From Dyadobacter sp. CY312 (GTDB lineage Bacteria; Bacteroidota; Bacteroidia; Cytophagales; Spirosomataceae), in assembly GCF_021390535.1 (NCBI RefSeq), contig NZ_JAJUXG010000024.1, positions 43,957 to 107,956 on the forward strand: a DNA stretch of 64,000 bases, written 5' to 3'. How positions within the stretch are numbered: the stretch's first letter is position 1; the number at the start of each line of letters is the position of its first letter. The notes beneath the pieces were generated by a model. It saw nothing but the letters and a program-made list of their open reading frames with translations, had not been told where the DNA came from and did no database searches. Positions 8,749 through 18,344 of the stretch are shown here, piece after piece. The translations under genes and the position numbers were made by a program.

Positions 8749-9336
8749 TCAATTAAAAGTCAATAAAAAAACAAAAAGGTATAACCAGAGAATATCAAGA
8801 AAGTGCCAGTATGTGGTACATATCTGAATTCTCCTCAGATTCTTAGAATGAACATTTAAGCGGAAGCTTGCTGTTAACGCGGTTACCAAAACAATCAAAC
8901 CAGTGATGATATGGAAACCGTGCAAACCGGTGAAAACATAAAAAAACGATCCTGATGGGTTTCCTACAAAGTAAACGTTCATCGCCACCAGTTGTTTCCA
9001 GCCTTCAAATTGCATCCACAGGAATAACAAGCCCAACACAAAAGTAATAGAAATTGCTATTTTCAATTGTTTGAACTGATCTTTTTTTGCTGCCAAATAT
9101 GCCCAGTGCATTACTACACTACTTGCAATCAATACCCCGGTGCTATACCAGAATATCTTTGGCATCTCAAATTCAAGCCAGTTTCCTTCCGCTCTTCTTA
9201 CCAGATACGCACTCGTTTGAGATGCAAAAAGCATGATGATGCTCACAAGGAACAACCACAGTATAAACTTAACCGGATCCATTGCTAATGGAGCCTTTGG
9301 TTCTCTATCTAAATTAACTTGCTGAATATTCTCCAT
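8749..9336 (-). CDS. ctaE: Heme-copper oxidase subunit III (short copy)
   Basis: A 195-residue subunit III protein from the ATG at 9336; an upstream TTG at 9345 would add three residues only. Five membrane helices are visible, with LFASQTSAYLVRR, FEGWKQLV, FYVFTGLHGFHIITGLIVL and TTYWHFLDILWLYLFVFL matching the family. It starts 12 bases after ctaB and is followed 13 bases later by a second, longer subunit III gene. Whether both subunits sit in the same oxidase complex or play different roles is not clear from sequence. Confidence 0.92.
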   Translation of the reverse strand: MENIQQVNLDREPKAPLAMDPVKFILWLFLVSIIMLFASQTSAYLVRRAEGNWLEFEMPKIFWYSTGVLIASSVVMHWAYLAAKKDQFKQLKIAISITFVLGLLFLWMQFEGWKQLVAMNVYFVGNPSGSFFYVFTGLHGFHIITGLIVLVTALTASFRLNVHSKNLRRIQICTTYWHFLDILWLYLFVFLLTFN

Positions 9337-9348
9337 CTCTTTCAATTA

Positions 9349-10230
9349 TCACAATTTATCCAACAGAAACGCAATCTGTACGATTGGCAAATATAAAAAC
9401 GAACCAAACATCAACTGCTTAGCTGTTTTATCCGTACACTTCCTCATCAAATGGAATGTCTGAGCAAGGAACAACACACCAAATACAGTTGCTACCAAGG
9501 CAGAATTAATACCCGTCATGCCCAGTTCATAAGGCAACCAACCAATTGGTATCAAGAACACAGTATAAATCATTATCTGCAATGTGGTATCCGAATCCTT
9601 CAAACCATTCGCCGGCAGCAATTTGAAACCTGCACGTTTGTAATCCTCATCCAACACCCATGCAATAGCCCAAAAATGTGGAAACTGCCAGAAAAACTGG
9701 ATTGCAAAAAGAATTCCAGGTTCCAGCCCAAAGTGATTTGTAGCTGCTATCCATCCAATCATTGGAGGAAATGCTCCGGGTATCGCACCTACGAAAACTG
9801 CAATGGGTCCCACACGTTTTAATGGCGTGTAAACGAATCCGTACAGCACCAGAGACAGCAGTGAAACAAGGCCCGTTATGAGATTAAAAACTGATATAAA
9901 AATCACCAGTGATACAACACCCAAAACAACACACCATACGATAGCCTGCTTCACAGTAATTCTACGGCTTGGCAATGGTCGTGAGGCTGTGCGCTTCATC
10001 ATCTTGTCCAAATCCTTTTCTATGATTTGGTTAATGATATTTGCCGAGCCAGTGATCCCGATCGACGCAATAACGAAGAGAGTAAGTTTCTCCCAACTTA
10101 CATCCTTAGCTCCAAGGCAATAACCCATTGCTCCTGAAAACGCTATAAGCGAAGCTAATCTGAACTTTAATAGCTCAAAAAGTACCTTTACTCTTTCGCC
10201 TATTGATAAACCTGCTACTGCTGTTGTCAT
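9349..10230 (-). CDS. ctaB: Protoheme IX farnesyltransferase (heme O synthase)
   Basis: Transfers a farnesyl group to heme B, giving heme O, the precursor of heme A in the oxidase. The 293-residue length and about nine helices fit the UbiA superfamily. The polyprenyl-diphosphate site is seen in NQIIEKDLDKMMKRTASRPLP, with a second acidic cluster in AWVLDEDYKRAGFKLLP. It sits between ctaA and the first subunit III gene, 16 bases after ctaA, so heme supply is co-expressed with its apo-enzyme. Confidence 0.96.
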   Translation of the reverse strand: MTTAVAGLSIGERVKVLFELLKFRLASLIAFSGAMGYCLGAKDVSWEKLTLFVIASIGITGSANIINQIIEKDLDKMMKRTASRPLPSRRITVKQAIVWCVVLGVVSLVIFISVFNLITGLVSLLSLVLYGFVYTPLKRVGPIAVFVGAIPGAFPPMIGWIAATNHFGLEPGILFAIQFFWQFPHFWAIAWVLDEDYKRAGFKLLPANGLKDSDTTLQIMIYTVFLIPIGWLPYELGMTGINSALVATVFGVLFLAQTFHLMRKCTDKTAKQLMFGSFLYLPIVQIAFLLDKL

Positions 10231-10246
10231 TATATCACTCCAATTT

Positions 10247-11257
10247 CTACGCCACTTCCCTTATTTCAAAATCTTTTCTTAAATACTTCTCGCTATTGAC
10301 CAACAGCCATATTACAAATTGCAAACCGATCAAAAGTATAGCAAGTGTTAAGTGCATTGGTTGTGCAAAAGGAGGTATCCCCCAGTAAGCCATCACAATT
10401 CCGGAAACTAATTCCAGTCCCAAAATGATCTGGCAGGTTCTTGCTATTGTTTTTACTGTTTGGCTCGTTGTGGTCTTATCGACTGTATACAACCAAAACA
10501 GATTTACAGCTAACACTACGATTGAGAATGACCGGTGAATATAAAACCTGCCGTCCAACTGATCAATCAAAAGGTCTCTGGCATCATAGCCGAGCAAACG
10601 AACCACCTCATCTACATTTTCTCTTACCTGGGTTCCCAAAACGATCTGAATCACTGAAAGCGCCAGAACAATCCAACCTGTTCTATTGAGCACATCCCTG
10701 CCTCTACCAGATTCAAAAGTCTTTTTAGAGAATGCCGACCAGGTAAAAAGATAAAGAAGGATGAAAACAATAACAATTGCAACCAACATATGCACTGTAA
10801 TCATCACCGGCATTAGTTCTGTTGACACAACTTTTGAACCGAGCCATCCCTGAAAACCAACCAGAACAAACGCTGCAAGGCTGTAATAGAATATCTTTTT
10901 ATTACCAGCTTTAAGGTAAGGAACCGATGCAAGGAGTGTTAAAAAAATCATTATTCCCGTAACCACTCCTATCAGCCTGTTCACATACTCAATCCAGGTC
11001 TTTACCGGGTTAAATTCAATTTCCCCCTTTAACTTTGCCCCGTAAATGGTTTTATAATCATGAGGCAATTCGGAAAGTTGCGTGGGGGGAACCCATCTTC
11101 CGAAGCACTTTGGCCAGTCAGGACAACCCATTCCAGCTCCGGTACTCCTCACAACACCACCCGCAATTATCACGCAATAAAGCGCTATTACTGTATTTAA
11201 AGCCAGCCTTCTGAATCGACGGCTGGCTTTAAAATTAATGTGAGTTGAACTGATCAT
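10247..11257 (-). CDS. ctaA: Heme A synthase (COX15/CtaA family)
   Basis: Oxidises the heme O methyl group to make heme A. The protein has 336 residues from the ATG at 11257; a TTG at 11293 would add 12 basic residues and overlap ctaD further. Eight helices are expected. The N-terminal IAGGVVRSTGAGMGCPDWPKC holds the conserved cysteine pair, and histidines in VTVHMLVAI-like, YIHRSFSIVV and QPMHLTLAI segments are likely heme ligands. It overlaps the 3' end of ctaD by 23 bases, suggesting coupled translation. Confidence 0.94.
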   Translation of the reverse strand: MISSTHINFKASRRFRRLALNTVIALYCVIIAGGVVRSTGAGMGCPDWPKCFGRWVPPTQLSELPHDYKTIYGAKLKGEIEFNPVKTWIEYVNRLIGVVTGIMIFLTLLASVPYLKAGNKKIFYYSLAAFVLVGFQGWLGSKVVSTELMPVMITVHMLVAIVIVFILLYLFTWSAFSKKTFESGRGRDVLNRTGWIVLALSVIQIVLGTQVRENVDEVVRLLGYDARDLLIDQLDGRFYIHRSFSIVVLAVNLFWLYTVDKTTTSQTVKTIARTCQIILGLELVSGIVMAYWGIPPFAQPMHLTLAILLIGLQFVIWLLVNSEKYLRKDFEIREVA

Positions 11258-13109
11258 TAAAGTTTTGCGCCTCAATCTCTTTTTCTGTCGCAATCAATTC
11301 ATTCTCATGAGGGAAATTGGACTCCAAAGTTTGTGAGTACGGAATGTTCTGTGGAATAAAGTCTTCCTTAGCACCTGGCTTGCTGTAATCATATGACCAG
11401 CGGTACACAGCTGGTATTTCACCTTCCCAGTTTCCATGACCCGGAACAACAGGCGTAGTCCATTCCAGTGTATTCGAACGCCATGGGTTAAGAGGAGCTC
11501 TCTTACCTTTAAAAATGCTATAGAAGAAGTTCCAAAGGAAGATAAACTGTGCCAGGAATGAGAATATCGCTGCTACTGATATGAACATGTTCATGTCCAT
11601 AAACTTATGCGTAAAGTCGTAGCTCGTGAACTGGTAATATCTACGAGGGAAACCTGCAATACCAACATAGTGCATTGGTATGAAAATCAGGTAGATACCT
11701 ATGAATGTAAACCAGAAGTGAATCTGTCCCAAAGTAGGATTCATCATACGACCGAACATTTTAGGGAACCAGTGATAAACACCGGCAAACAATCCGAATG
11801 CAGAAGCCGCACCCATTACAAGGTGAAAGTGAGCAACTACGAAGTAAGTATCATGCAATTGAATATCCAATGCACTGTTTCCAAGAATGATACCGGTGAG
11901 ACCACCTGATACGAAAAGAGAAACAAGACCAATTGAGAACAACATTCCAGGTGTAAACACGATGTTACCTTTCCAGAGTGTTGTAATGTAGTTAAAGCCT
12001 TTAACAGCAGAAGGAACAGCAATAATAAGTGTCAGGAACATGAAGACCGATCCCAGGAAAGGATTCATACCTGTCACAAACATGTGGTGAGCCCAAACAA
12101 TAAATGCAAGGAATGCAATACCCAACATGGAAGCAATCATGGCACGGTATCCAAAAATAGGCTTACGTGAGTTAGTTGCGATAACCTCTGATGTAATACC
12201 CAATCCTGGAAGAAGTACGATGTAAACCTCAGGGTGGCCCAGGAACCAGAATAAATGCTGGAACAAAATTGGGCTACCTCCTACGTTCGGTAAAGCTTCA
12301 CCATTGATGTAAATATCAGAAAGATAAAAACTTGTTCCGAAGTGACGGTCCATGATCAACAACAATACCGAAGAAAGCAATACCGGGAAAGATATAAGAC
12401 CCAATACCGCAGTAATAAGGAATGACCAGATTGTCAAAGGAAGTCGATCGAAAGACATTCCACGAGTTCTCAGGTTAATTACAGTTGTAATGTAGTTGAT
12501 ACCTCCAAGAAGCTGAGACACGATGAAGAATGCCATAGATGCAAGCCAGAGCGTCATACCTGCACCGGAACCCGGATGAGCCTGAGGCAGTGCGCTCAAT
12601 GGAGGATAAATTACCCAACCACCGGCTGCTGGTCCTGTTTGTAGAAACAAAGAAGCAAACATCAATACACTGGCCAGAAAGAAAAACCAGTAAGATAGCA
12701 TGTTCATAAAACCAGATGCCATATCCCTCGCTCCAATTTGCAATGGGATCAGGAAATTACTAAATGTTCCACTCAGACCCGCTGTTAATACAAAGAACAC
12801 CATGATGGTACCGTGCATTGTAACGAGGGCAAGATAAAAATTAGGATCCAGCTTACCCGTTTCACTAATCCATCCACCCAAAACAGGTTTCAACCAGGAG
12901 AGATTAGAATCCGGCATACCCAATTGAATACGGAAGATCACAGACATGGATATTCCTATCACAGCCCAGATAATCCCGGTAATCAGGTATTGTTTTGCTA
13001 TAATTTTGTGGTCTTCACAGAAGATATACTTCTGCCAGAAGTTTTGAGACTCATGGTGATGTTCGTGTGCATCGACATGGGCGGTATCCATTCCTTCAAC
13101 AGCTGACAT
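11235..13109 (-). CDS. ctaD: Cytochrome c oxidase subunit I
   Basis: The catalytic subunit (624 residues) carrying heme a, heme a3 and CuB, which reduces oxygen to water and pumps protons. Signatures seen: WLASMAFFIVSQLLGG, the D-channel glutamate and cross-linked tyrosine motif GHPEVYIVLLPG (A-type oxidase), WAHHMFVTGM with two CuB histidines, and HDTYFVVAHFHLVMG with heme ligands. A hydrophilic N-terminus contains several His (HVDAHEHHHE). It follows ctaC by 29 bases and overlaps ctaA. Confidence 0.98.
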   Translation of the reverse strand: MSAVEGMDTAHVDAHEHHHESQNFWQKYIFCEDHKIIAKQYLITGIIWAVIGISMSVIFRIQLGMPDSNLSWLKPVLGGWISETGKLDPNFYLALVTMHGTIMVFFVLTAGLSGTFSNFLIPLQIGARDMASGFMNMLSYWFFFLASVLMFASLFLQTGPAAGGWVIYPPLSALPQAHPGSGAGMTLWLASMAFFIVSQLLGGINYITTVINLRTRGMSFDRLPLTIWSFLITAVLGLISFPVLLSSVLLLIMDRHFGTSFYLSDIYINGEALPNVGGSPILFQHLFWFLGHPEVYIVLLPGLGITSEVIATNSRKPIFGYRAMIASMLGIAFLAFIVWAHHMFVTGMNPFLGSVFMFLTLIIAVPSAVKGFNYITTLWKGNIVFTPGMLFSIGLVSLFVSGGLTGIILGNSALDIQLHDTYFVVAHFHLVMGAASAFGLFAGVYHWFPKMFGRMMNPTLGQIHFWFTFIGIYLIFIPMHYVGIAGFPRRYYQFTSYDFTHKFMDMNMFISVAAIFSFLAQFIFLWNFFYSIFKGKRAPLNPWRSNTLEWTTPVVPGHGNWEGEIPAVYRWSYDYSKPGAKEDFIPQNIPYSQTLESNFPHENELIATEKEIEAQNFNDQFNSH

Positions 13110-13138
13110 ATACTATAATATATTTTAAATTATTATTA

Positions 13139-14248
13139 CTAACGGATACTGCTACCCGCGCTTACACCTGCTGCACTTGCCGTAGCCGAGCTATCAGCTG
13201 GTGCTTCGGTAGTTTCAGGCAATCCTTTCATTGCTTTCGCTTTCAAATTATCAGGTACTTTGGCAAGATACTCTGGGTATGTCTGAAGAAAAGTCTGTTG
13301 TTCAGAGCACCATTTCTTGTATGAAGCCTCATCGTCAACAACCAGGTTGATCTTCATAGAAAAGTGTCCTTGTCCACAAATCTCAGTACAAGCTATTTCA
13401 TATTTGAAATTAGGATCATTAAGCTCTGCCTGCATATCGGCTGTTGTTTTATCAGCAACAAACCAAAACTTAGTTGGCATACCAGGAACCGCATCCATCT
13501 TCACACGCATGTGAGGGATAAATACACTGTGCAAAACATCACGGGCACGAATCTTTAAAAGAACAGGTCTTCCTACCGGAATGTGCATCTCCGTTGGATT
13601 TTGGAAATCGTCAAATGAATTTTCATCCGACAAATCAATACCAACTTCATTTTGTGCATCGATCAACTTGTAATTGTAATTTCCAAGTTTGTTGTCATTT
13701 ACACCTCCGTAACGAACGATCCAGTTGAACTGCTTACCGGTGATTTCAATTACTTCAGCATCGCGTGGAGCCTCAGATGTAATGTCAGACCATGCTTTCC
13801 ATCCTGTGAATACAAGAAGTGCCATAACGATAGCAGGAATAATAGTCCAGATCAATTCAAGTTTATGATTGTCAGGATAAAATGAAGCACGGTGATCTTT
13901 CTTATACTGATATTTCCAGGCAAAGAAGAAAATCAAAAAGTTAACTACTGCGAAAGGTATTGTTAATATTCCCATCGAAAACCAGAACAAATCGTCTGTT
14001 CTTCTTCCGTGAACTGATGAAGCTTCAGGAAGGAAAAATTCACGTGCATGCAGATATGACCATACAATTGCAATGGTTCCTAAAACCAGTACTATTATAA
14101 ATAAAGCCCCATTGACCTTATTTCCAGACGGCTCTGCGTCCTCCGACTCCTCCTTCTTTACACTCTTGATAACATCCTGGAGTCTGGAAATCACAACACC
14201 TGTGAGAACCACAAAAACAAGAGCAACTAATGCGATGATATAATACAT
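13139..14248 (-). CDS. ctaC: Cytochrome c oxidase subunit II
   Basis: A 369-residue subunit with the binuclear CuA site that takes electrons from cytochrome c. An N-terminal helix is followed by two further helices (the second in LELIWTIIPAIVMALLVFTGW) and a cupredoxin domain. The CuA ligands are in VLHSVFIPH and CTEICGQGHFSM. There is no CxxCH, so the fused cytochrome c domain of caa3 oxidases is absent; electrons must come from ActE/ActA or a soluble carrier. The C-terminal tail is rich in Ala and Ser. It begins 21 bases after actF. Confidence 0.97.
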   Translation of the reverse strand: MYYIIALVALVFVVLTGVVISRLQDVIKSVKKEESEDAEPSGNKVNGALFIIVLVLGTIAIVWSYLHAREFFLPEASSVHGRRTDDLFWFSMGILTIPFAVVNFLIFFFAWKYQYKKDHRASFYPDNHKLELIWTIIPAIVMALLVFTGWKAWSDITSEAPRDAEVIEITGKQFNWIVRYGGVNDNKLGNYNYKLIDAQNEVGIDLSDENSFDDFQNPTEMHIPVGRPVLLKIRARDVLHSVFIPHMRVKMDAVPGMPTKFWFVADKTTADMQAELNDPNFKYEIACTEICGQGHFSMKINLVVDDEASYKKWCSEQQTFLQTYPEYLAKVPDNLKAKAMKGLPETTEAPADSSATASAAGVSAGSSIR

Positions 14249-14269
14249 GATAATGAACAGGTTTGCAAA

Positions 14270-15625
14270 TTAAGCGATATCGTGATGTAATGACTCTTCC
14301 AACATTGGATGATGTCTTGGTATCAGATTAGCCTTTTCTAACTGAGACGCTACGGAATACGCGAAGGCGCTAAGGAACAATACAAAGAAACCCCACTCCA
14401 AAGGACCAAATCCTGCACTAGAACCCATTGTTCCAGGCATAACGTTAGTGTAAAAATCCATATAGTGACCAATGATTACACACCAGCAAGCTACTTTCAA
14501 TATTGAATGTGTTGCCTTTGCGTCTCTTGTCATCAGGATAAGGAACGGTAAGAAGAAATTAAGAATCAAGGTTATAAAGAATGGAGCCTTGAAGAATCCA
14601 TCATAACCTCTGAAACGCTCAATGAAATAGATTGTTTCTTCCGGCATGTTGGCGTAGTAGATCAAAAGGAATTGTGCGAACCATACATAAGTCCAGAAAA
14701 TACTGAATGCAAATACGAACTTACCTAAGTCTCTAAGGTGACTGGCATTAACAGCACGTAGATATCCACGCTCTCTCAACATTACAATTGTCAGTGTGAT
14801 CACAGCCAAACCAGCAACATGCCAGCTAGCCAATGTGTACCAACCAAACATTGTACTAAACCAGTGTGTGTCAATCGACATTACAAAGTCCCATGCCGAT
14901 GTAGAAGAAGTAACTCCAAACACAACAAGAAAAGCAGTACCTAAGCGTATTGATTTATCATAAAATTCTGTTCCTCCAATTTCATCTTCTTGCAAAGAAT
15001 ATTTACGAATCACTTTCCACATTCCGTACCATGCAACAAAATAGAATATTAATCTACCTACAAAGAAAGGTGTATTCAAAAATCCTTGCTTGCCTGCGAT
15101 GATAGGATCGTAATGTTCACCTCCAACTTCATATAAACTTGCATCCGTCCAGTGAAATAAGTCATGACCGCCAAAAAAGAAAGTGATCAACATAACAATA
15201 CCTGTTACTGGAAGAAAGGCTGGTAATGCCTCAGGAATTCTTTTAAATACTGCAGACCATCCAGCTTGCGCAAGATAGTTGTAGGAAATAAAGAACATAC
15301 CTATTACGGAAATACCTGTAAAGTAAACTGCATTCACCCAAAGGTTAGCCCAAATTCTTGCAGCAAGACCTTTAACATGATGACCAGCTTCCGCCGCCAC
15401 ATGTGCTTTGCCTGCATTTTCCGGGGTTGGATGAGCAATAGCTGATGCTGCATGCTCTGCTCCATGTGCTACTGCTTCGTGATGACCTCCGCCGCTGGCA
15501 GCCAAATAAGCTCCCAAAGCGATCAAGGCGACCCCAACGGCTCCACCTATGATTAAGTTCCTTTTAGCCCCCGAAGTAAATTCAAACCGTTCTTCTATAG
15601 AAGGAATCGAATGTGCTGATGCCAT
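14270..15625 (-). CDS. actF: Alternative complex III subunit ActF (quinol:cytochrome c oxidoreductase membrane subunit)
   Basis: A 451-residue integral membrane protein with about ten helices, related to the NrfD-like ActC. A first helix (NLIIGGAVGVALIALGAYLA) is followed by a His- and Ala-rich loop, then a helix bundle that includes LYEVGGEHYDPII in a loop and TYVWFAQFLLIYYANMPEE. In alternative complex III, ActF is a membrane subunit that may contribute to proton movement. It follows actE by 34 bases and precedes ctaC by 21, physically joining complex III to the oxidase genes. Confidence 0.93.
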   Translation of the reverse strand: MASAHSIPSIEERFEFTSGAKRNLIIGGAVGVALIALGAYLAASGGGHHEAVAHGAEHAASAIAHPTPENAGKAHVAAEAGHHVKGLAARIWANLWVNAVYFTGISVIGMFFISYNYLAQAGWSAVFKRIPEALPAFLPVTGIVMLITFFFGGHDLFHWTDASLYEVGGEHYDPIIAGKQGFLNTPFFVGRLIFYFVAWYGMWKVIRKYSLQEDEIGGTEFYDKSIRLGTAFLVVFGVTSSTSAWDFVMSIDTHWFSTMFGWYTLASWHVAGLAVITLTIVMLRERGYLRAVNASHLRDLGKFVFAFSIFWTYVWFAQFLLIYYANMPEETIYFIERFRGYDGFFKAPFFITLILNFFLPFLILMTRDAKATHSILKVACWCVIIGHYMDFYTNVMPGTMGSSAGFGPLEWGFFVLFLSAFAYSVASQLEKANLIPRHHPMLEESLHHDIA

Positions 15626-15659
15626 TATAAATTATTATTACTCAGTTATCAAAATGAAA

Positions 15660-16271
15660 TTAAGCTCCCTTTTGCAGTTTTTGTACATAGTGTACAATTT
15701 TCCACCGCTCTTCCGGATTAATCTGTGAACCATGAGGCCACATACGTGCCTTACCATGTGTAATGACATGGAAAATATGTCCTTCATTCAGATTTTTGTA
15801 AGCGTCACTAGCATAATTAGGAACCCCTTTATACATAGCAGCAACTTTACCATCTCCTGCTCCCGATGCTCCATGGCAATGCTGGCAATATCTTTCATAC
15901 ATTACCTTTCCTTCTGCCAATGTCTTATCATTCAAAGGAACCGGATTTTTGAGTACCTTTTCAGCTATTTCAATGCTGTCCGCAGGAATGTTATAAACCA
16001 TAAGATCTACTTGCGCCGAATCGCCGTCACCGAAACTAGTCTTATAATTACGTCTCGCAACTGTACCTTCTACCGGTAAGCGCATAGTTAAACCCATTGG
16101 ATTAACCGGGTTGGGTTTCTCCTGTTTGTATGGCTCGTAACCTACAGGCAAATACATGTTAGGGGCATACTCTTTTCCCGGATTGTTAGGATCACGGTCA
16201 CAGCTTACCATAGCAAGCATTACCATGACAATAAGGGTACCCGAATATTTATATATATTTTTCAATTTCAT
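15660..16271 (-). CDS. actE: Alternative complex III subunit ActE, monoheme cytochrome c lipoprotein
   Basis: A 203-residue protein with a lipoprotein signal (lipobox MVSC at residues 21-24, CDRD after cleavage) and one c-type heme site, CQHCHGASGAGDG. The preceding region PVPLNDKTLAEGKVMYERY and the C-terminal INPEERWKIVHYVQKLQ are usual for class I cytochrome c. In the complex it passes electrons from ActA towards the oxidase CuA site on the periplasmic side. It starts 10 bases after actD. Confidence 0.94.
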   Translation of the reverse strand: MKLKNIYKYSGTLIVMVMLAMVSCDRDPNNPGKEYAPNMYLPVGYEPYKQEKPNPVNPMGLTMRLPVEGTVARRNYKTSFGDGDSAQVDLMVYNIPADSIEIAEKVLKNPVPLNDKTLAEGKVMYERYCQHCHGASGAGDGKVAAMYKGVPNYASDAYKNLNEGHIFHVITHGKARMWPHGSQINPEERWKIVHYVQKLQKGA

Positions 16272-16281
16272 CGTCCAAACA

Positions 16282-16812
16282 TTAAAATTGCTTGATGTTA
16301 ACTTCCTCTGCTCCGCTATCTCTCAGGACACGTGATATTTCATCTTCTGACATTGAATTTCTTCCCATGTCAATCGCCATCACAAACTTATTATCCGTAG
16401 ATCTTACATCAAATCTCTTGTGGTTATGCGCCGCAGGGCTTAAACCGTTAGAGATAAAGAATGTGGTTACCATCCCGAATGCAGTAAATAATACCGTAAG
16501 CTCAAATGTAATAGGGATGTAGTTTGGTATAGAAATAGGATCTTTACCACCAATAATCATTGGCCAGTCGATACCCATTGTCCAGATCATAAGCGTTAAT
16601 GCCACACAGCATCCGGTTACACCAAACATAAAAGCTGCAATACCAATTCTGGTACGTGGGTGTCCCAAAGCTTCATCCAATCCGTGAATTGGGAATGGAG
16701 AATAGACCTCCTGTATTTTCACTCCGGCTTTCCTAAGGCGTGGTACCGCGTGTAGAACAGTATCGTCATCGTCATAGACACCGACTAAATATTTACCAGT
16801 TAACTCTGCCAT
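16282..16812 (-). CDS. actD: Alternative complex III subunit ActD (DUF3341)
   Basis: A 176-residue protein of the DUF3341 family. A cytoplasmic alpha/beta part (YLVGVYDDDDTVLHAVPRL, then VYSPFPIHGLDEALG) is followed by two membrane helices (IGIAAFMFGVTGCCVALTLMIW and ITFELTVLFTAFGMVTTFFI) and a C-terminal tail. It has no cofactor motif and is a structural subunit holding ActC and ActF. It lies 45 bases after actC and 10 before actE. Confidence 0.94.
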   Translation of the reverse strand: MAELTGKYLVGVYDDDDTVLHAVPRLRKAGVKIQEVYSPFPIHGLDEALGHPRTRIGIAAFMFGVTGCCVALTLMIWTMGIDWPMIIGGKDPISIPNYIPITFELTVLFTAFGMVTTFFISNGLSPAAHNHKRFDVRSTDNKFVMAIDMGRNSMSEDEISRVLRDSGAEEVNIKQF

Positions 16813-16857
16813 ATACTAATACTAATGTTAAATTCTTTCTATTCTGATATCCTATAC

Positions 16858-18291
16858 TTACTCGCTGTCCTTATTGAAGGCCGGCTCAGCTGTGCCTTGT
16901 TGTCTCACTTTAGCTACACCAGCAATTTTCTTTGGCAGATTTGCAGATGTAGAGCGAATTACAGCTTTAACCTCGGCCATATTCACAACAGGTAAATATT
17001 TAGAGAACAGCAGGAATAACGTGAAGAACAAGCCGAATGAGAAAATATAATCTCCGATATCATACATCGTTGGCGAGAACATTGCCCAGCTCGATGGAAT
17101 ATAATCTCTGTGAAGTGATGTAACAATAATTACAAAACGCTCGAACCACATACCAATGTTTACCACTACTGAGATAAAGAAAGTAAACGTAATGCTGCGA
17201 CGTAATTTACGTGACCAGAATAACTGTGGAGAAATTACATTACAAGTCATCATCGCCCAGTATGCCCACCAGTAAGGTCCAGTCATACGGTTGAAGAAAG
17301 CGTAATATTCATACTCAACACCTGAATACCATGCGATAAAGAACTCAGTGATATAGGCAACACCCACAACAGAACCCGTTAGTGTGATAACCTTATTCAT
17401 TGTTTCGATGTGCTCAAGAGTAATGTAATCCTCTAGACGATAAACTACACGTGTGATAAGCATCAGGTTTTGTACCATCGCAAATCCGGAGAAAATTGCA
17501 CCCGCAACGAAGTAAGGAGGGAAGATTGTTGTGTGCCATCCCGGTATTACCGAGGTAGCAAAGTCCATACTTACAATGGTGTGTACAGAAAGTACTAGAG
17601 GTGTAGAAAGTCCTGCAAGAATTAAGCTGATATATTCGTAACGCGCCCAGGTTTTCGCTGATCCATCCCAGCCCATTGCAAATGTTCCGTACATAAGACG
17701 AGAAATTTTGCTGGTTGCACGGTCACGGATGGTAGCAAGGTCAGGAATAAGACCAATGTACCAGAAAACAAGAGATACTGAGAAATAAGTACTGATCGCA
17801 AAAACGTCCCATACAAGAGGTGAGTTGAAGTTAACCCATAATGAACCGAAAACGTTTGGAAGAGGCAATGCCCAATATGCCATCCATGGACGCCCCATGT
17901 GCATAAGGATAAAAGAAGCTGCACAAATAACGGCGAAAATGGTCATCGCCTCAGCAGCTCTGTTAATAGATGTTCTCCACTTTTGGCGGAAAAGCAAAAG
18001 GATTGCAGAAATAAGTGTTCCTGCGTGACCAATACCAACCCACCATACGAAGTTTGTAATATCCCAGGCCCAACCTACGGTTTTGTTCAAACCCCAAACA
18101 CCGAGGCCTTCCCACCAGGTCCATGCCAAACAAACGGATCCATAAGCCAAAACGACAAGAGAAATACCGAAAGCTATTTTCCACTCTTTGGTAGGAGCCC
18201 CTTCAACATGGCGACATATATCCTCCGTTACGTCTGCGTACGTTTTTCCACCTTGAATAAGGGGTTCTCTCACGGGTGAAGTAACATGCAT
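16858..18291 (-). CDS. actC: Alternative complex III subunit ActC (NrfD/PsrC family)
   Basis: A 477-residue NrfD-like membrane subunit with about ten helices. It is the likely quinol-oxidising subunit next to ActB. Family features include VWWVGIGHAGTLISAILLL, FILMHMGRPWMAYW and SVHTIVSMDFATSVIPGWH. The start is the ATG at 18291; another ATG lies two codons inside. It follows actB by 53 bases. Assignment is secure from the sequence type and from the gene order actA-B-C-D-E-F. Confidence 0.95.
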   Translation of the reverse strand: MHVTSPVREPLIQGGKTYADVTEDICRHVEGAPTKEWKIAFGISLVVLAYGSVCLAWTWWEGLGVWGLNKTVGWAWDITNFVWWVGIGHAGTLISAILLLFRQKWRTSINRAAEAMTIFAVICAASFILMHMGRPWMAYWALPLPNVFGSLWVNFNSPLVWDVFAISTYFSVSLVFWYIGLIPDLATIRDRATSKISRLMYGTFAMGWDGSAKTWARYEYISLILAGLSTPLVLSVHTIVSMDFATSVIPGWHTTIFPPYFVAGAIFSGFAMVQNLMLITRVVYRLEDYITLEHIETMNKVITLTGSVVGVAYITEFFIAWYSGVEYEYYAFFNRMTGPYWWAYWAMMTCNVISPQLFWSRKLRRSITFTFFISVVVNIGMWFERFVIIVTSLHRDYIPSSWAMFSPTMYDIGDYIFSFGLFFTLFLLFSKYLPVVNMAEVKAVIRSTSANLPKKIAGVAKVRQQGTAEPAFNKDSE

Positions 18292-18344
18292 ACTACTCTA
18301 ATTTATAATGATTTAATCTTCAAATTAATACAACTATACAGAAA

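Noticed and set aside
13139..14248. caa3-type fusion in subunit II
   Set aside because: No CxxCH motif is present after the CuA domain.
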